Source: DAOMNO01 sp035443885
GTDB taxonomy: Bacteria; Planctomycetota; Phycisphaerae; Phycisphaerales; SM1A02
Reading direction: 5' to 3'
Assembly: GCA_035443885.1 (NCBI GenBank)
Contig: DAOMNO010000008.1
Span: forward strand, 1 to 64,000
DNA length: 64,000 nucleotides
Of the stretch, positions 32,691 through 39,813 are shown one piece after another. The notes under the pieces are model-generated. The model was given only the letters and a program-made list of their open reading frames with translations. It made no database searches and was not told the origin of the DNA. Both the position numbers and the translations under genes were made by a program. Positions within the stretch are counted from its first letter, which is position 1; each line of letters starts with the position of its first letter.

Positions 32691-33037
32691 TGGAGCCGGG
32701 GGGATTCGAACCCCCGTGTCGGAGCAGTCAGCAGGTTGCCTCTACGCGCGTAGTCGTCGTATTGATCTCGGCGTGAGGACGGCCGACGACGGCCTTCTCT
32801 CTTGCCATGATGGACGCTTTTCCTCGCCCTCGGTAAGGCCCATCAGCCTCCGAGAGCCAGCCCGATGTTAACGGTCGCCGCCCTATCAGGCGTGAGACGG
32901 AAACCGTGCTGCTCAATTAGGCAGCAAGAGCGTACTGCGGTGTGGCAGTTGTGTTTGTGCATCCTTTTTACGTGGCAAGGATGCTCCACGGCGCGCCACA
33001 ACAAGCCTTCCCTGTCCGATCGATGCCGGTCGGCCCC
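32691..33037 (-). ncRNA. ssrA: transfer-messenger RNA (tmRNA)
   Basis: The minus strand from 33037 begins GGGGCCGA and ends CGGCTCCA at 32691, giving a 7-bp acceptor (one G-U) as in tmRNA. The 3' T arm is GGGGGTTCGAATCCCCC. The tag reading frame ends TAC GCT CTT GCT GCC TAA, giving YALAA (stop at 32919-32917), the conserved degradation tail. The upstream in-frame codons read T-N-T-T-A-T-P-Q, but the exact resume codon is uncertain. A CGTAAAAA segment precedes the tag, as in other tmRNAs. Length 347 nt, with no CCA encoded. It rescues stalled ribosomes with SmpB, which is not in this window. Confidence 0.95.
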
Positions 33038-33052
33038 AATTGTCAAAGAACA
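33038..33052 (-). promoter_or_regulatory. boxA-like antitermination element abutting tmRNA
   Basis: The minus strand reads TGTTCTTTGACAATT immediately before the first tmRNA base. It matches the E. coli rRNA leader boxA (TGCTCTTTAACAATT) at 13 of 15 positions. boxA recruits NusB/NusE to processive transcription of untranslated RNA. A match here suggests antitermination of ssrA. Confidence 0.5.
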
Positions 33053-33057
33053 TTTGT

Positions 33058-33063
33058 ATTCTA
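33058..33063 (-). promoter_or_regulatory. -10-like box TAGAAT for ssrA
   Basis: Minus-strand TAGAAT lies 20 nt upstream of the mature tmRNA 5' end and just upstream of the boxA-like element, which would therefore be transcribed. No good -35 is visible 16-18 nt further upstream. Confidence 0.4.
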
Positions 33064-33101
33064 GGCAGGATTCGCAGCGGGGGGAAATCTCGCCACGGCT
33101 A

Positions 33102-34187
33102 TCAAAAGAGACTCATCTGTTCGGCGTGAGCGGCTCCGATCGGCGCAAGCCGCTCGGCAAGGCACTCGCGCGAAACGACATACAAGTACTCTTTATTACT
33201 GAGGTGGCTGATCTTGCCGACCTTCGTACCCTGCGGATTGTAGATGCCAATCTGTGCGCCGACGTATCGTTTAAAATCGTTTTCGATCGTTGTGACTTTA
33301 CCACGCCCATCCCATAACGCTGCGAGGATCGTTTCCATCTCTTCGCGAGTTATATGTCCTTCGTTGCTGAACGATAGAACCAACACGGGAGCTTGAATGG
33401 CGGCAAGGAGTTCTTGAATCGCATTCGCAAAGCGACGGCGGGAGTTGAAGACGCTCTGGCGTTGGCGGACGTCTACCCGCTTGCAAGCGACACCATAGAC
33501 TTCGGGTTTATCCCAACGCACCAGCGATTCCCAGATGTGATAGTTTCCCAAATAAGAGTGCTGGTTGTATGGCGGATCAATGTACGCGATGTCTGCTTGG
33601 AGTTGGGCTGCCGCCTCGAATGCATCGAGACCGGTTGCTTGACACTTGCCGTATTGAGCGCGCGGTAGCACGTCGGGAACGCGCAGTTCTAAGTCATTGT
33701 GAGACCTTGCCGCCCACGCCTTAAGATACGCCATTTGAAGGCCGGTGGTGGAATCAACGCGGTCAGCAGCTTCCATCAGGGATACCAGCATGACTGCTTC
33801 AAGATCGGGGCCCAAGCTCTTAGCCGCAATAGCTTCGCGGATGGCATCGACTCGCTCTCCGTTCTTCGGTTGAAAGAAACGCGATCTAACGCAAAACGTC
33901 TCCGTAAAGTACCCAGGCTCTCCCTTCATCGCATTGAACTCACGAACGAGTTTCTTGGCATCATCCAGCACGTCCTCCGCGTCAGCTTGGACATAGCAGC
34001 GAGCGAGCGTTGCGGCATACGCGTTGTGGTCATTCGAGAGTACGCGGTATCCCGCGCGCTTCAGGGCGTGACCTACGCGCGAAGTGCCAGAGAATAAATC
34101 GATGACGGAACGCGCATCCGCAGCGCGACGAACCACGTCGAGGATGACTGGAATCAAAGTGCGCTTTGAACCGATATATTTGATCAA
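33102..34187 (-). CDS. D12-class (Dam-like) DNA adenine methyltransferase, type II R-M
   Basis: A 361-residue N6-adenine methyltransferase. MIKYIGSKRTLIPVIL opens the protein. The SAM site is VIDLFSGTSRVGHALKRAGYRV (about 28-49), and the catalytic motif is DIAYIDPPYNQHSYLGNYH with DPPY at 204-207. This order, SAM motif before DPPY, is the alpha/Dam-like class. Recognition sequence is unknown. Its start overlaps the stop of the nuclease gene by 4 nt (ATGA at 34184-34187), a classic R-M arrangement. Codon use and composition look less GC-rich than neighbours, consistent with recent acquisition. Confidence 0.9.
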   Translation of the reverse strand: MIKYIGSKRTLIPVILDVVRRAADARSVIDLFSGTSRVGHALKRAGYRVLSNDHNAYAATLARCYVQADAEDVLDDAKKLVREFNAMKGEPGYFTETFCVRSRFFQPKNGERVDAIREAIAAKSLGPDLEAVMLVSLMEAADRVDSTTGLQMAYLKAWAARSHNDLELRVPDVLPRAQYGKCQATGLDAFEAAAQLQADIAYIDPPYNQHSYLGNYHIWESLVRWDKPEVYGVACKRVDVRQRQSVFNSRRRFANAIQELLAAIQAPVLVLSFSNEGHITREEMETILAALWDGRGKVTTIENDFKRYVGAQIGIYNPQGTKVGKISHLSNKEYLYVVSRECLAERLAPIGAAHAEQMSLF

Positions 34188-34939
34188 CGAACGTTCCCCT
34201 GGTCGCGCGGGGTACCCTCAAACAACCAAGACAGAAGGCCCGTGAGGAATCGGGTGTACTCCGTCGCCGTACAAGCGTGCTCCATCAAGAACCATGCGAA
34301 GTTTTTCAGACGATCGGCCTGGACGTGAAAGTTGATGTGGTACTTGTTGCGGTAGCGAATGAAAGCACCGTTGGCCATGACCATGAGGCTACACCTGGTG
34401 TAGCGTGTCGCCACTTCCAAATACTGCATAATCTGAAACGAAAGTCGCTCATGCGCGTTGCCGTCGATCTGCCGCCCTGCGCTCGACTTGGCCGTCTTGT
34501 ACTCCAACAGGATCTTCTCGCGAAGGACGCCCCCATCCACGAGAACAATCGTGTCGTCAAACTTCGTCGAAAGTCCGCTGTAGATCGTCGGGTACTGCGC
34601 TCCGGCATACGGACCGGACTCCGGCGCGTACTTGCGGACGGCGTCGGCCTCGGTCGGAAATGCGGCAATCAGATCGTTGACGCCGAACACTACTTCGAGC
34701 CAGCGTGATTGCTCCGCGTTCGGATGCGTGATTCCGTCCAATGCCGACGTAGGCACGAACAAGGACCGCGTACCCACAGTCAATTTGGCATAGCGGCGCC
34801 TGCCAATACCGCTCACCACAGAAACTTCTGCCCCACCCGCCTCTCCAAGGCGTCGAAACGCAAGCCATAATCTTGCAACGAGTCGCTCGAAGTCTTCGCC
34901 CTCGCGTCGAGCACCCGTCCCGGTGTTCGCGAGCCTCAA
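34184..34939 (-). CDS. probable type II restriction endonuclease, PD-(D/E)xK type
   Basis: A 251-residue protein with no close family recognised. It contains the pattern KFDDTIVLVDGGVLREKILLEYKTAKS, in which D128/D129 and E146-x-K148 fit a PD-(D/E)xK nuclease core. It lies directly upstream of, and overlaps by 4 nt, the DNA methyltransferase, which supports its role as the cognate nuclease. The assigned start is TTG at 34939, because no in-frame ATG occurs upstream before a stop. The true start is uncertain; the preceding GGAAGA is very close. Composition is less GC-rich than flanking genes. Confidence 0.7.
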   Translation of the reverse strand: MRLANTGTGARREGEDFERLVARLWLAFRRLGEAGGAEVSVVSGIGRRRYAKLTVGTRSLFVPTSALDGITHPNAEQSRWLEVVFGVNDLIAAFPTEADAVRKYAPESGPYAGAQYPTIYSGLSTKFDDTIVLVDGGVLREKILLEYKTAKSSAGRQIDGNAHERLSFQIMQYLEVATRYTRCSLMVMANGAFIRYRNKYHINFHVQADRLKNFAWFLMEHACTATEYTRFLTGLLSWLFEGTPRDQGNVR

Positions 34940-35202
34940 AATCTTCCAATGTTCGTCGCGATCGTTCGGATTTCGGGGTTGAGTGGCGGCGCGGCAGGCA
35001 TCGCTTCGAGTGTACGCCGATCATGGATTTATTGCATATCAAGAGTAGAAGCTTATGCGATACCTCAATCAGAAGCTGACCGCGAACGCTCGCGCTGACG
35101 CGCGTGGCCTGCCACGGTCGGCGTCGCGGAAACACCTTGTTTTGCAGGGGAAAGTCGCGATGTGTCGCACGATGACCCACACGGTCGCGATACCGGAAAA
35201 AG

Positions 35203-35273
35203 CTGGGGATCTAGGATTCGAACCTAGACTAACTGGTTCAGAGCCAGTCGTGCTGCCGTTACACCAATCCCCA
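35203..35273 (-). tRNA. tRNA-Gln(CTG)
   Basis: On the minus strand the sequence starts TGGGGATTGGTGTAACGG and ends with ATCCCCA plus discriminator G. The acceptor TGGGGAT/ATCCCCA is fully paired. The anticodon stem ACTGG/CCAGT surrounds CTCTGAA (anticodon CTG). The T arm is CTAGGTTCGAATCCTAG. Length is 71 nt without CCA. The gap 34940-35202 before it holds no other recognisable feature. Confidence 0.96.
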
Positions 35274-35433
35274 AGTTGTGCCCGCTGCGTCGCGGGGCGG
35301 CTCCATTCTAGAGTGTCCAGCGGCAGGATCAACCGAAAAGCGATCGCCGCGTGTCGCCATACTACGCTCGCATGGTCGGCCTTGTTTCTCCTCGTTGCTG
35401 ATCCCGCGCTTTCGCCTTACGCTGACCGCAGCC

Positions 35434-35838
35434 ATGCACTTCACCCTCATTGACGCCGTGCTGGAGCAGAGTCCGGAGCGAATCCTCGCGGTGAAGCAGG
35501 TTTCGCTTGCGGAAGAATATCTGGGCGACCACTTCCCCGGCTTTCCCGTCCTGCCCGGCGTGATGATGATCGAAGCCTTGGCGCAGGCTGCGCGGCTCAT
35601 GCTCGAGGATCGGGGCAACCCGCGCCTGGTGCTGGGCGAAGTCAAAGCCCTCAAGTTCGGCAACATGGTGCGGCCCGGCGAGCGGCTCGAAGTCGAGGTT
35701 ACGCTCGGCAAGGAGCTGGATGGCGGCGCGTTCGATTGTCGTGGCACGGGTCGTGTGAAACGCGCCAATGACCCGGCAGGCGAGGGTGAAACCGCTGTTT
35801 CCGGCCGATTCACCATGCGCCCGATTCGCGTCAATTGA
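35434..35838 (+). CDS. FabZ-like 3-hydroxyacyl-ACP dehydratase
   Basis: A 134-residue hot-dog-fold protein. The catalytic histidine lies in DHFPGFPVLPGVMMIEALAQAA, and the acidic residue in MIEALAQ completes the pair, as in FabZ. The beta-sheet continues in LVLGEVKALKFGNMVRPGERLEVEV. The start at 35434 gives the normal length; the frame upstream runs back into the tRNA-Gln promoter region. It precedes an acyl carrier protein gene (133 nt gap) and a second dehydratase-like gene, forming a small lipid-synthesis set with no ketosynthase or reductase in the window. Confidence 0.85.
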   Translation: MHFTLIDAVLEQSPERILAVKQVSLAEEYLGDHFPGFPVLPGVMMIEALAQAARLMLEDRGNPRLVLGEVKALKFGNMVRPGERLEVEVTLGKELDGGAFDCRGTGRVKRANDPAGEGETAVSGRFTMRPIRVN

Positions 35839-35971
35839 AGGCGACGGCTTGAGTGAAGCCACCATTCGCCCGTATGATCGCCGCTTACCGATCGGCTGCC
35901 CCGCCGTTGCGCTGAACCGGGCCGCCGTTTCGCAGGTTACGGAGCCTCGATTTATGCAGGAGACCGCCTTG

Positions 35972-36370
35972 ATGACCCGTGATGAGATTTTTCAGAATGT
36001 GCAGAAGGTGCTGGAAGAGGCGCTCGGCGCCGATGAGGAAGACATCACGCTCGATGCCAGCCTCACCGCCGACCTGCAGGCCGAATCCATCGACTTTCTG
36101 GACATTGTCTTCCGGCTGGAGAAGACCTTCTCCACGCCCGGCAAGCCGTTCAAAATCTCACAGGGCGAGCTGTTCCCTGAGAACCTGATGGAAAACCCCG
36201 CGTGGGTGGCGGACGGCAAGCTGACCGACCAAGGCATGGCGATGCTGCGCGAGCGCATGCCACACGTGGACTTCTCCAAGTTTGAGAACACCCGCGAAGT
36301 GAACAAGGTGGCAGCGACGATCACTGTGCAATCGCTTGTCGATTTCATTGATCGCAAGCTGAAGGCGTAA
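35972..36370 (+). CDS. acyl carrier protein with internal insertion
   Basis: A 132-residue protein. Residues 1-50 match ACP helices I and II, with the phosphopantetheine serine at S39 in DLQAESIDFLD. The end (VQSLVDFIDRKLKA) matches the final helix. Between them lies about 50 extra residues (FKISQGELFPENLMENPAWVADGKLT..., about 57-108), so it is far longer than a standard 75-80-residue ACP. The start at 35972 is preferred because AGGAGA lies 9 nt upstream; an in-frame ATG at 35954 would put that site inside the gene. It is probably dedicated to the two flanking dehydratases rather than to general fatty acid synthesis. Confidence 0.82.
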   Translation: MTRDEIFQNVQKVLEEALGADEEDITLDASLTADLQAESIDFLDIVFRLEKTFSTPGKPFKISQGELFPENLMENPAWVADGKLTDQGMAMLRERMPHVDFSKFENTREVNKVAATITVQSLVDFIDRKLKA

Positions 36371-36414
36371 ACCGCCCGCGGTCGCGCGCGTTCACAGCAG
36401 GTTCGGACTTTGCC

Positions 36415-36927
36415 ATGCGCTGGATGTGGATTGACAGAATCGTGGAGTTCGAGCCGCGCACGCGAATGGTCGCGGTGAAGAACATCTCGCTTGCGGAAGA
36501 GCACCTGCACGACCACTTCCCGAAGATGGGTAACCGCGATGCGATGCCTGTCATGCCCGCGTCCCTCATCATCGAAGGCATGGCGCAGACGGCGGGAATT
36601 CTCGTCGGCACCGTCAACAACTTCCGCGAAAAAGTGCTGCTCGCGAAGGTCGTTCTGGCAAGGATTGAAGCAGACGCTTTCCCCGGCCAGACGCTGCGCT
36701 ATGAAGCAACGCTCGACCGCATTGATGCGCAAGGCGCCGCAACCATCGGCGTTGTGCATCGCATCGACCCCGCGACGGGAAACTCTCTCGAGATCGGCCG
36801 CGTCGATCTCATGTTCAGCCACATCGACCAGAACATGGCGGGCCTCAGCTTCCCCGAAGAGAACTTCGTGTTCTCCGATAACTTCCGCACCATCCTGCGC
36901 ACCGCAGGCATTGAGCATGAAGGTTGA
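36415..36927 (+). CDS. FabA/FabZ-type 3-hydroxyacyl-ACP dehydratase family protein
   Basis: A 170-residue hot-dog protein. The catalytic region reads HLHDHFPKMGNRDAMPVMPASLIIEGMAQTAGIL, with the His and Glu of the family, but it carries a short insert between the catalytic histidine segment and the PVMPASL helix. The remaining strands are visible in LLAKVVLARIEADAFPGQTLRYEATL. It follows the atypical ACP gene by 44 nt. It may act as a dehydratase or isomerase on ACP-bound intermediates. A strong inverted repeat follows the stop. Confidence 0.8.
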   Translation: MRWMWIDRIVEFEPRTRMVAVKNISLAEEHLHDHFPKMGNRDAMPVMPASLIIEGMAQTAGILVGTVNNFREKVLLAKVVLARIEADAFPGQTLRYEATLDRIDAQGAATIGVVHRIDPATGNSLEIGRVDLMFSHIDQNMAGLSFPEENFVFSDNFRTILRTAGIEHEG

Positions 36928-36949
36928 GCGTACGCAGTGATCAGTGGCC

Positions 36950-36993
36950 GGTTTTCAGGTGGCACTATCAACACTCGCTGCCAACTGAAAACC
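36950..36993. terminator. inverted repeat after dehydratase gene, terminator-like
   Basis: The arm GGTTTTCAGGTGGCA (36950-36964) pairs with TGCCAACTGAAAACC (36979-36993) at 14 of 15 positions, with a 14-nt loop. It starts 22 nt after the stop codon. No T-run follows, but CTTAAAA is A/T-rich. Confidence 0.55.
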
Positions 36994-37003
36994 CTTAAAA
37001 CCA

Positions 37004-37037
37004 ACGACCCCCGCCGCGACCGGGCAGCGAGGGTCGT
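37004..37037. repeat. second hairpin in the 36.9-37.25 kb intergenic region
   Basis: ACGACCC (37004-37010) and GGGTCGT (37031-37037) are exact reverse complements separated by 20 nt. Confidence 0.4.
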
Positions 37038-37050
37038 CAAATGGTCCCGG

Positions 37051-37131
37051 CCGGGGAGGCAAACCGGTCGGAACCGATCCAGGGGCAAATCCGTGAAGTC
37101 GGGAGTGTTCACGGTGGCGGCCTCAGCCACC
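37051..37131 (+). ncRNA. candidate structured leader RNA upstream of coaD
   Basis: Two near-identical purine/CAAA motifs, GGCAAACC (37058-37065) and GGCAAATCC (37084-37092), alternate with three possible hairpins. These are CGGT/ACCG (37065-37076), CCGTGAA/TTCACGG (37091-37114) and GGTGGC/GCCACC (37113-37131). The order motif-hairpin-motif-hairpin-hairpin recalls GEMM-I (c-di-GMP-I) riboswitches, but the exact consensus is not met. It ends about 120 nt before coaD, which has its own -10-like box. No protein-coding potential is convincing here. Confidence 0.25.
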
Positions 37132-37240
37132 GGATACAGCTTCCAATTCGCTTCGCACGCTTCCAAACACATGGGCTGAAATGGCGCGGATTTGCGTTCC
37201 GTCTGTGCGGTCTGGGGTGAATCTGCGGTTCGTCCGCCGC

Positions 37241-37246
37241 TACAAT
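37241..37246 (+). promoter_or_regulatory. -10-like box TACAAT, 7 nt before coaD
   Basis: TACAAT ends 7 nt before the ATG at 37254. If used as -10, the mRNA would start at or within a base of the start codon. Confidence 0.45.
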
Positions 37247-37253
37247 CGCCCGC

Positions 37254-37832
37254 ATGTCCGTCCCCGGCCACCATCACGCCCAGCATCTTGCCGTCTATGC
37301 AGGCTCGTTCGACCCGATCACGCTTGGGCATCTGGATGTGCTTCGACGCGCCCGGCGGCTGTTCGACGGCCTGATTCTCGGCATCGGCCACAACCCGGAT
37401 AAACCCGCCCTCTTCAGCTTCGATGAGCGCGTGGAGATGGCGCAATCGCTGGTGGATGAAATGCTCGAAGCCGAGCCGCACGGCGCGCCGGTGCGCGTGG
37501 AGCGTTACTCCGGCCTCACCGTGGACTTCGCGCGGGCAAACAACGCCTGCGCACTCGTGCGAGGCATCCGCAACATCACCGACCTTGCCAGCGAATGCCA
37601 GATCGCCATTGCCAATCGTCAGGTGGCGGATATCGAAACCGTCTTCGTCGTAACCGGCGAAGCGTTCGCATTCACCAGCTCCAGCCTCATTCGGCAGATT
37701 GCGGGCCTCGGCGGGGAACTCAACCGCCTCTCCGGCATCATCCCGCCCATTGTGATCGATCGCCTGAATCGCCTGCGTGCCGACCCGCGCAACCCGCTTG
37801 GCCGCCTCGTCAAAGATCATTCCATTGAGTGA
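37254..37832 (+). CDS. coaD: phosphopantetheine adenylyltransferase
   Basis: Transfers AMP from ATP to 4'-phosphopantetheine, the penultimate step of CoA synthesis. The 192-residue protein shows the nucleotidyltransferase motif AGSFDPITLGHLDVL (TLGH at 23-26), FDERVEMAQSLV, YSGLTVDFARANNACALVRGIRNITD (RG-R-D substrate loop) and the C-terminal FTSSSLIRQIAGLGG, equivalent to ISSTxIR. A histidine-rich N-terminal extension (PGHHHAQH) adds about 10 residues. The upstream dehydratase/ACP set also depends on phosphopantetheine, although cotranscription is unlikely across the structured 326-nt gap. Confidence 0.95.
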   Translation: MSVPGHHHAQHLAVYAGSFDPITLGHLDVLRRARRLFDGLILGIGHNPDKPALFSFDERVEMAQSLVDEMLEAEPHGAPVRVERYSGLTVDFARANNACALVRGIRNITDLASECQIAIANRQVADIETVFVVTGEAFAFTSSSLIRQIAGLGGELNRLSGIIPPIVIDRLNRLRADPRNPLGRLVKDHSIE

Positions 37833-37850
37833 TCGCGTCGCGCGAGCGTT

Positions 37851-38357
37851 TTATTGTTCAGCGGGCAACTGCTCGCCGTGGCCGTCCGCGAAGAACACCC
37901 AGCGAACATCGCTGAAGGGCCGCTTTCGCTCCACGAGCACGATCTGTTGCGAATCAAAAGTTGACAAGCCAGGCTTCCATTCAAAGGAAGCGTGTTGATC
38001 GACCCATGTCCACGGATCTTCCACCTGATTAATCGCGTTCATCATTTGCGGCGTGCGGTCGTATGGCGCGAGGAACATGGTCCACTGGCGCTCGCCCAGC
38101 GATTCGCGCAGGTCGGACGGTTTGGTCGGCAGCATTTCATCGCGCTGCTCCGCCGTCGTGATCGCGGCTATCAGGAGTTCGCGCATCTGCTCACCGGTGG
38201 CCAGCGCAAGCTGCTCGCGCAGGAAGCGGTTCTCATCGCGCAGTTGTTGAAGCTCGTTCGCGCCGGCGGAGGCGTGCGGCTGGGATGAACACGCTGCGGC
38301 GCAGCAGAGAACGACAAGAGCGCTCACGGTCAGGACGCGATGAATGATGCAACGCAT
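37851..38357 (-). CDS. lipoprotein, hypothetical
   Basis: A 168-residue product with a signal peptide ending in a lipobox-like AACSS, then a short coiled coil (ELQQLRDENRFLREQLALA) and a C-terminal domain with EWKPGLSTFDSQQIVLVERKRPFSDVRWVFFADGHGEQL. The last part resembles the 'FADGHG'-type ends seen in planctomycete prepilin-like (DUF1559/H-X9-DG) proteins, but no N-terminal prepilin helix is present. The ribosome site AGGAGA precedes the ATG. It converges with coaD, with 18 nt between stops. Confidence 0.55.
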   Translation of the reverse strand: MRCIIHRVLTVSALVVLCCAAACSSQPHASAGANELQQLRDENRFLREQLALATGEQMRELLIAAITTAEQRDEMLPTKPSDLRESLGERQWTMFLAPYDRTPQMMNAINQVEDPWTWVDQHASFEWKPGLSTFDSQQIVLVERKRPFSDVRWVFFADGHGEQLPAEQ

Positions 38358-38469
38358 GGGGAAGTCTCCTGTAAGGCTGCGAAGGGCATGGCCTTGAATG
38401 GTCGGTACAGGGTCTTCCCGACGGGGTCGGGGGTCTTTCCGTTGCGTTCTACGAGAGCATGGGACGGCT

Positions 38470-38985
38470 TCATAGCCCGCCGATCACCGCCACCACATGA
38501 ACCTCAACCGCCCGGCCTTCGCCCACCGCGTCCACCTTCTCATGCGTCTTGCCCTTCAGGTTCACCTGAGCGGCATCGCAGTTCAGCAGGCGGGCGATGT
38601 TGGCGATCATCTCCTTCTTGCGCGGGCTGAGCTTGGGTTTTTCGCAGATAACGGTGATATCGAGGTTGCCCAGCGTGTAGCCGCGTGCGGTCAGGCGTTT
38701 GGCGGCTTCGCGAACGAAGATGGATGAATCCGCGCCGTCCCAGTTCGGGTCGTTATCGGGGAAGAGTTGGCCGATGTCTTCTTCACCCAGTGCGCCGAGG
38801 ATGGCATCGGTTACGGCGTGATAGACCGCATCGCCGTCGGAATGCCCGACCGGGCCGACGGGATGATCGAACGGAACGCCCGCGAGGATGAACGGGCGCC
38901 CCGCGCCTGCCGGTGCCGTCGGCTCCAGCCGATGCAGGTCATACCCGTGGCCGACGCGGATGGGGAGTTGCTGCGGGGGAGCCAT
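38470..38985 (-). CDS. ispF: 2-C-methyl-D-erythritol 2,4-cyclodiphosphate synthase
   Basis: The fifth enzyme of the non-mevalonate (MEP) isoprenoid pathway, releasing CMP to form the cyclic diphosphate. The 171-residue protein has RVGHGYDLHRL (metal ligands D16 and H18), the third ligand in GHSDGDAVYHAVTDAILGA (H48), GQLFPDNDPNWDGADSS and the C-terminal KGKTHEKVDAVGEGRAVEVHVVAVI. IspF works as a trimer. The gene is solitary; ispD is not adjacent. A TACAGT box lies 8 nt before the ATG. Confidence 0.95.
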   Translation of the reverse strand: MAPPQQLPIRVGHGYDLHRLEPTAPAGAGRPFILAGVPFDHPVGPVGHSDGDAVYHAVTDAILGALGEEDIGQLFPDNDPNWDGADSSIFVREAAKRLTARGYTLGNLDITVICEKPKLSPRKKEMIANIARLLNCDAAQVNLKGKTHEKVDAVGEGRAVEVHVVAVIGGL

Positions 38986-39144
38986 GCGCGAACACTGTAC
39001 TGAAAATCAGCAGGTTTGCTGCGATAAAGGCCGACGATGAAACCGGGCGCGTGATTCAGCCCACGATGCACGGTTCCGTTCTATGATGACCCGGTCCCGC
39101 TGCGATGTGAATGCGCATCGCGGCTGAGTGAGGAGTATCGTTCG

Positions 39145-39657
39145 ATGAGCGTCAAAGCTACCTTTGGTGTTGCGTTTGTCCTCTCCGCTGGCATGGCCTG
39201 CGGGCTTTCCGGGTGTCATTCCCCGAAGGGCGGCATGATGCCCGCCGGGTGGGGCAGCACCACCTATTACTCCTACGAAACCCAGCAGAAGACCATCACC
39301 CTCGTCGATGTCCGCACGGGTGAACAACTCTTCGTCATCGACATTCCGCCCGGCAAGCAGCTCACGCTGGACTTCCTCAAGGACCAGGGCGACGACCCGG
39401 TCTATACACCCGACCTCATGCGATATCAGTTGTGGGATCAGGGCACAATCATCGGCAGACTCACGAACTCCATGAGCGTGCCCAACGCAGCATCGCGAAG
39501 GATTGACGTGAACGTTACGCGCGCGGTGGCCTATGCAGAAGCCCCGCCGGAAGAGCGGCTGCGCGTCGATCAGGAAGCTGATCGGCCGGACTGGTGGACG
39601 CCCAAGGGCGGCCCCATGCCTGAAAAGACCCGCCCGGTCGATATGTACGACAACTAA
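39145..39657 (+). CDS. lipoprotein, hypothetical
   Basis: A 170-residue lipoprotein with lipobox LSGC (Cys24). The mature part is soluble and beta-rich (TTYYSYETQQKTITLVDVRTGEQLFVIDIPPGKQLTLDFL, then VNVTRAVAYAEAPPEERLRVDQEADRPDWW). No family recognised. A GAGGAG ribosome site lies upstream. It stands alone, followed by a 156-nt gap to the mutase gene. Confidence 0.6.
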   Translation: MSVKATFGVAFVLSAGMACGLSGCHSPKGGMMPAGWGSTTYYSYETQQKTITLVDVRTGEQLFVIDIPPGKQLTLDFLKDQGDDPVYTPDLMRYQLWDQGTIIGRLTNSMSVPNAASRRIDVNVTRAVAYAEAPPEERLRVDQEADRPDWWTPKGGPMPEKTRPVDMYDN

Positions 39658-39813
39658 GCCAAAATCCGCGAGCCTCAATGCTCACGGCTTCACGCCGGAA
39701 AGCGACACAACGACTGCGGTTTTTGCAGGCGGTTTTGCGGCGCGCCCGCTACGATAGTGGGCTGGGAACAAACAGGTGGGGCGTTGTCGAAATCTCTGTC
39801 AATCTGAGGACCA

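Noticed and set aside
33042..33047. TTGACA just upstream of tmRNA as a -35 element
   Set aside because: It is only about 5 nt from the mature 5' end, too close for a -35. It is better explained as part of the boxA-like sequence.
36937..37179. 80-codon plus-strand frame in the coaD upstream region
   Set aside because: Basic, motif-free product overlapping strong hairpins; better read as untranslated structured DNA/RNA.
36699..37820. 373-codon minus-strand frame spanning the dehydratase, the intergenic region and coaD
   Set aside because: It runs antisense to two well-supported genes, has no protein character and crosses several hairpins.
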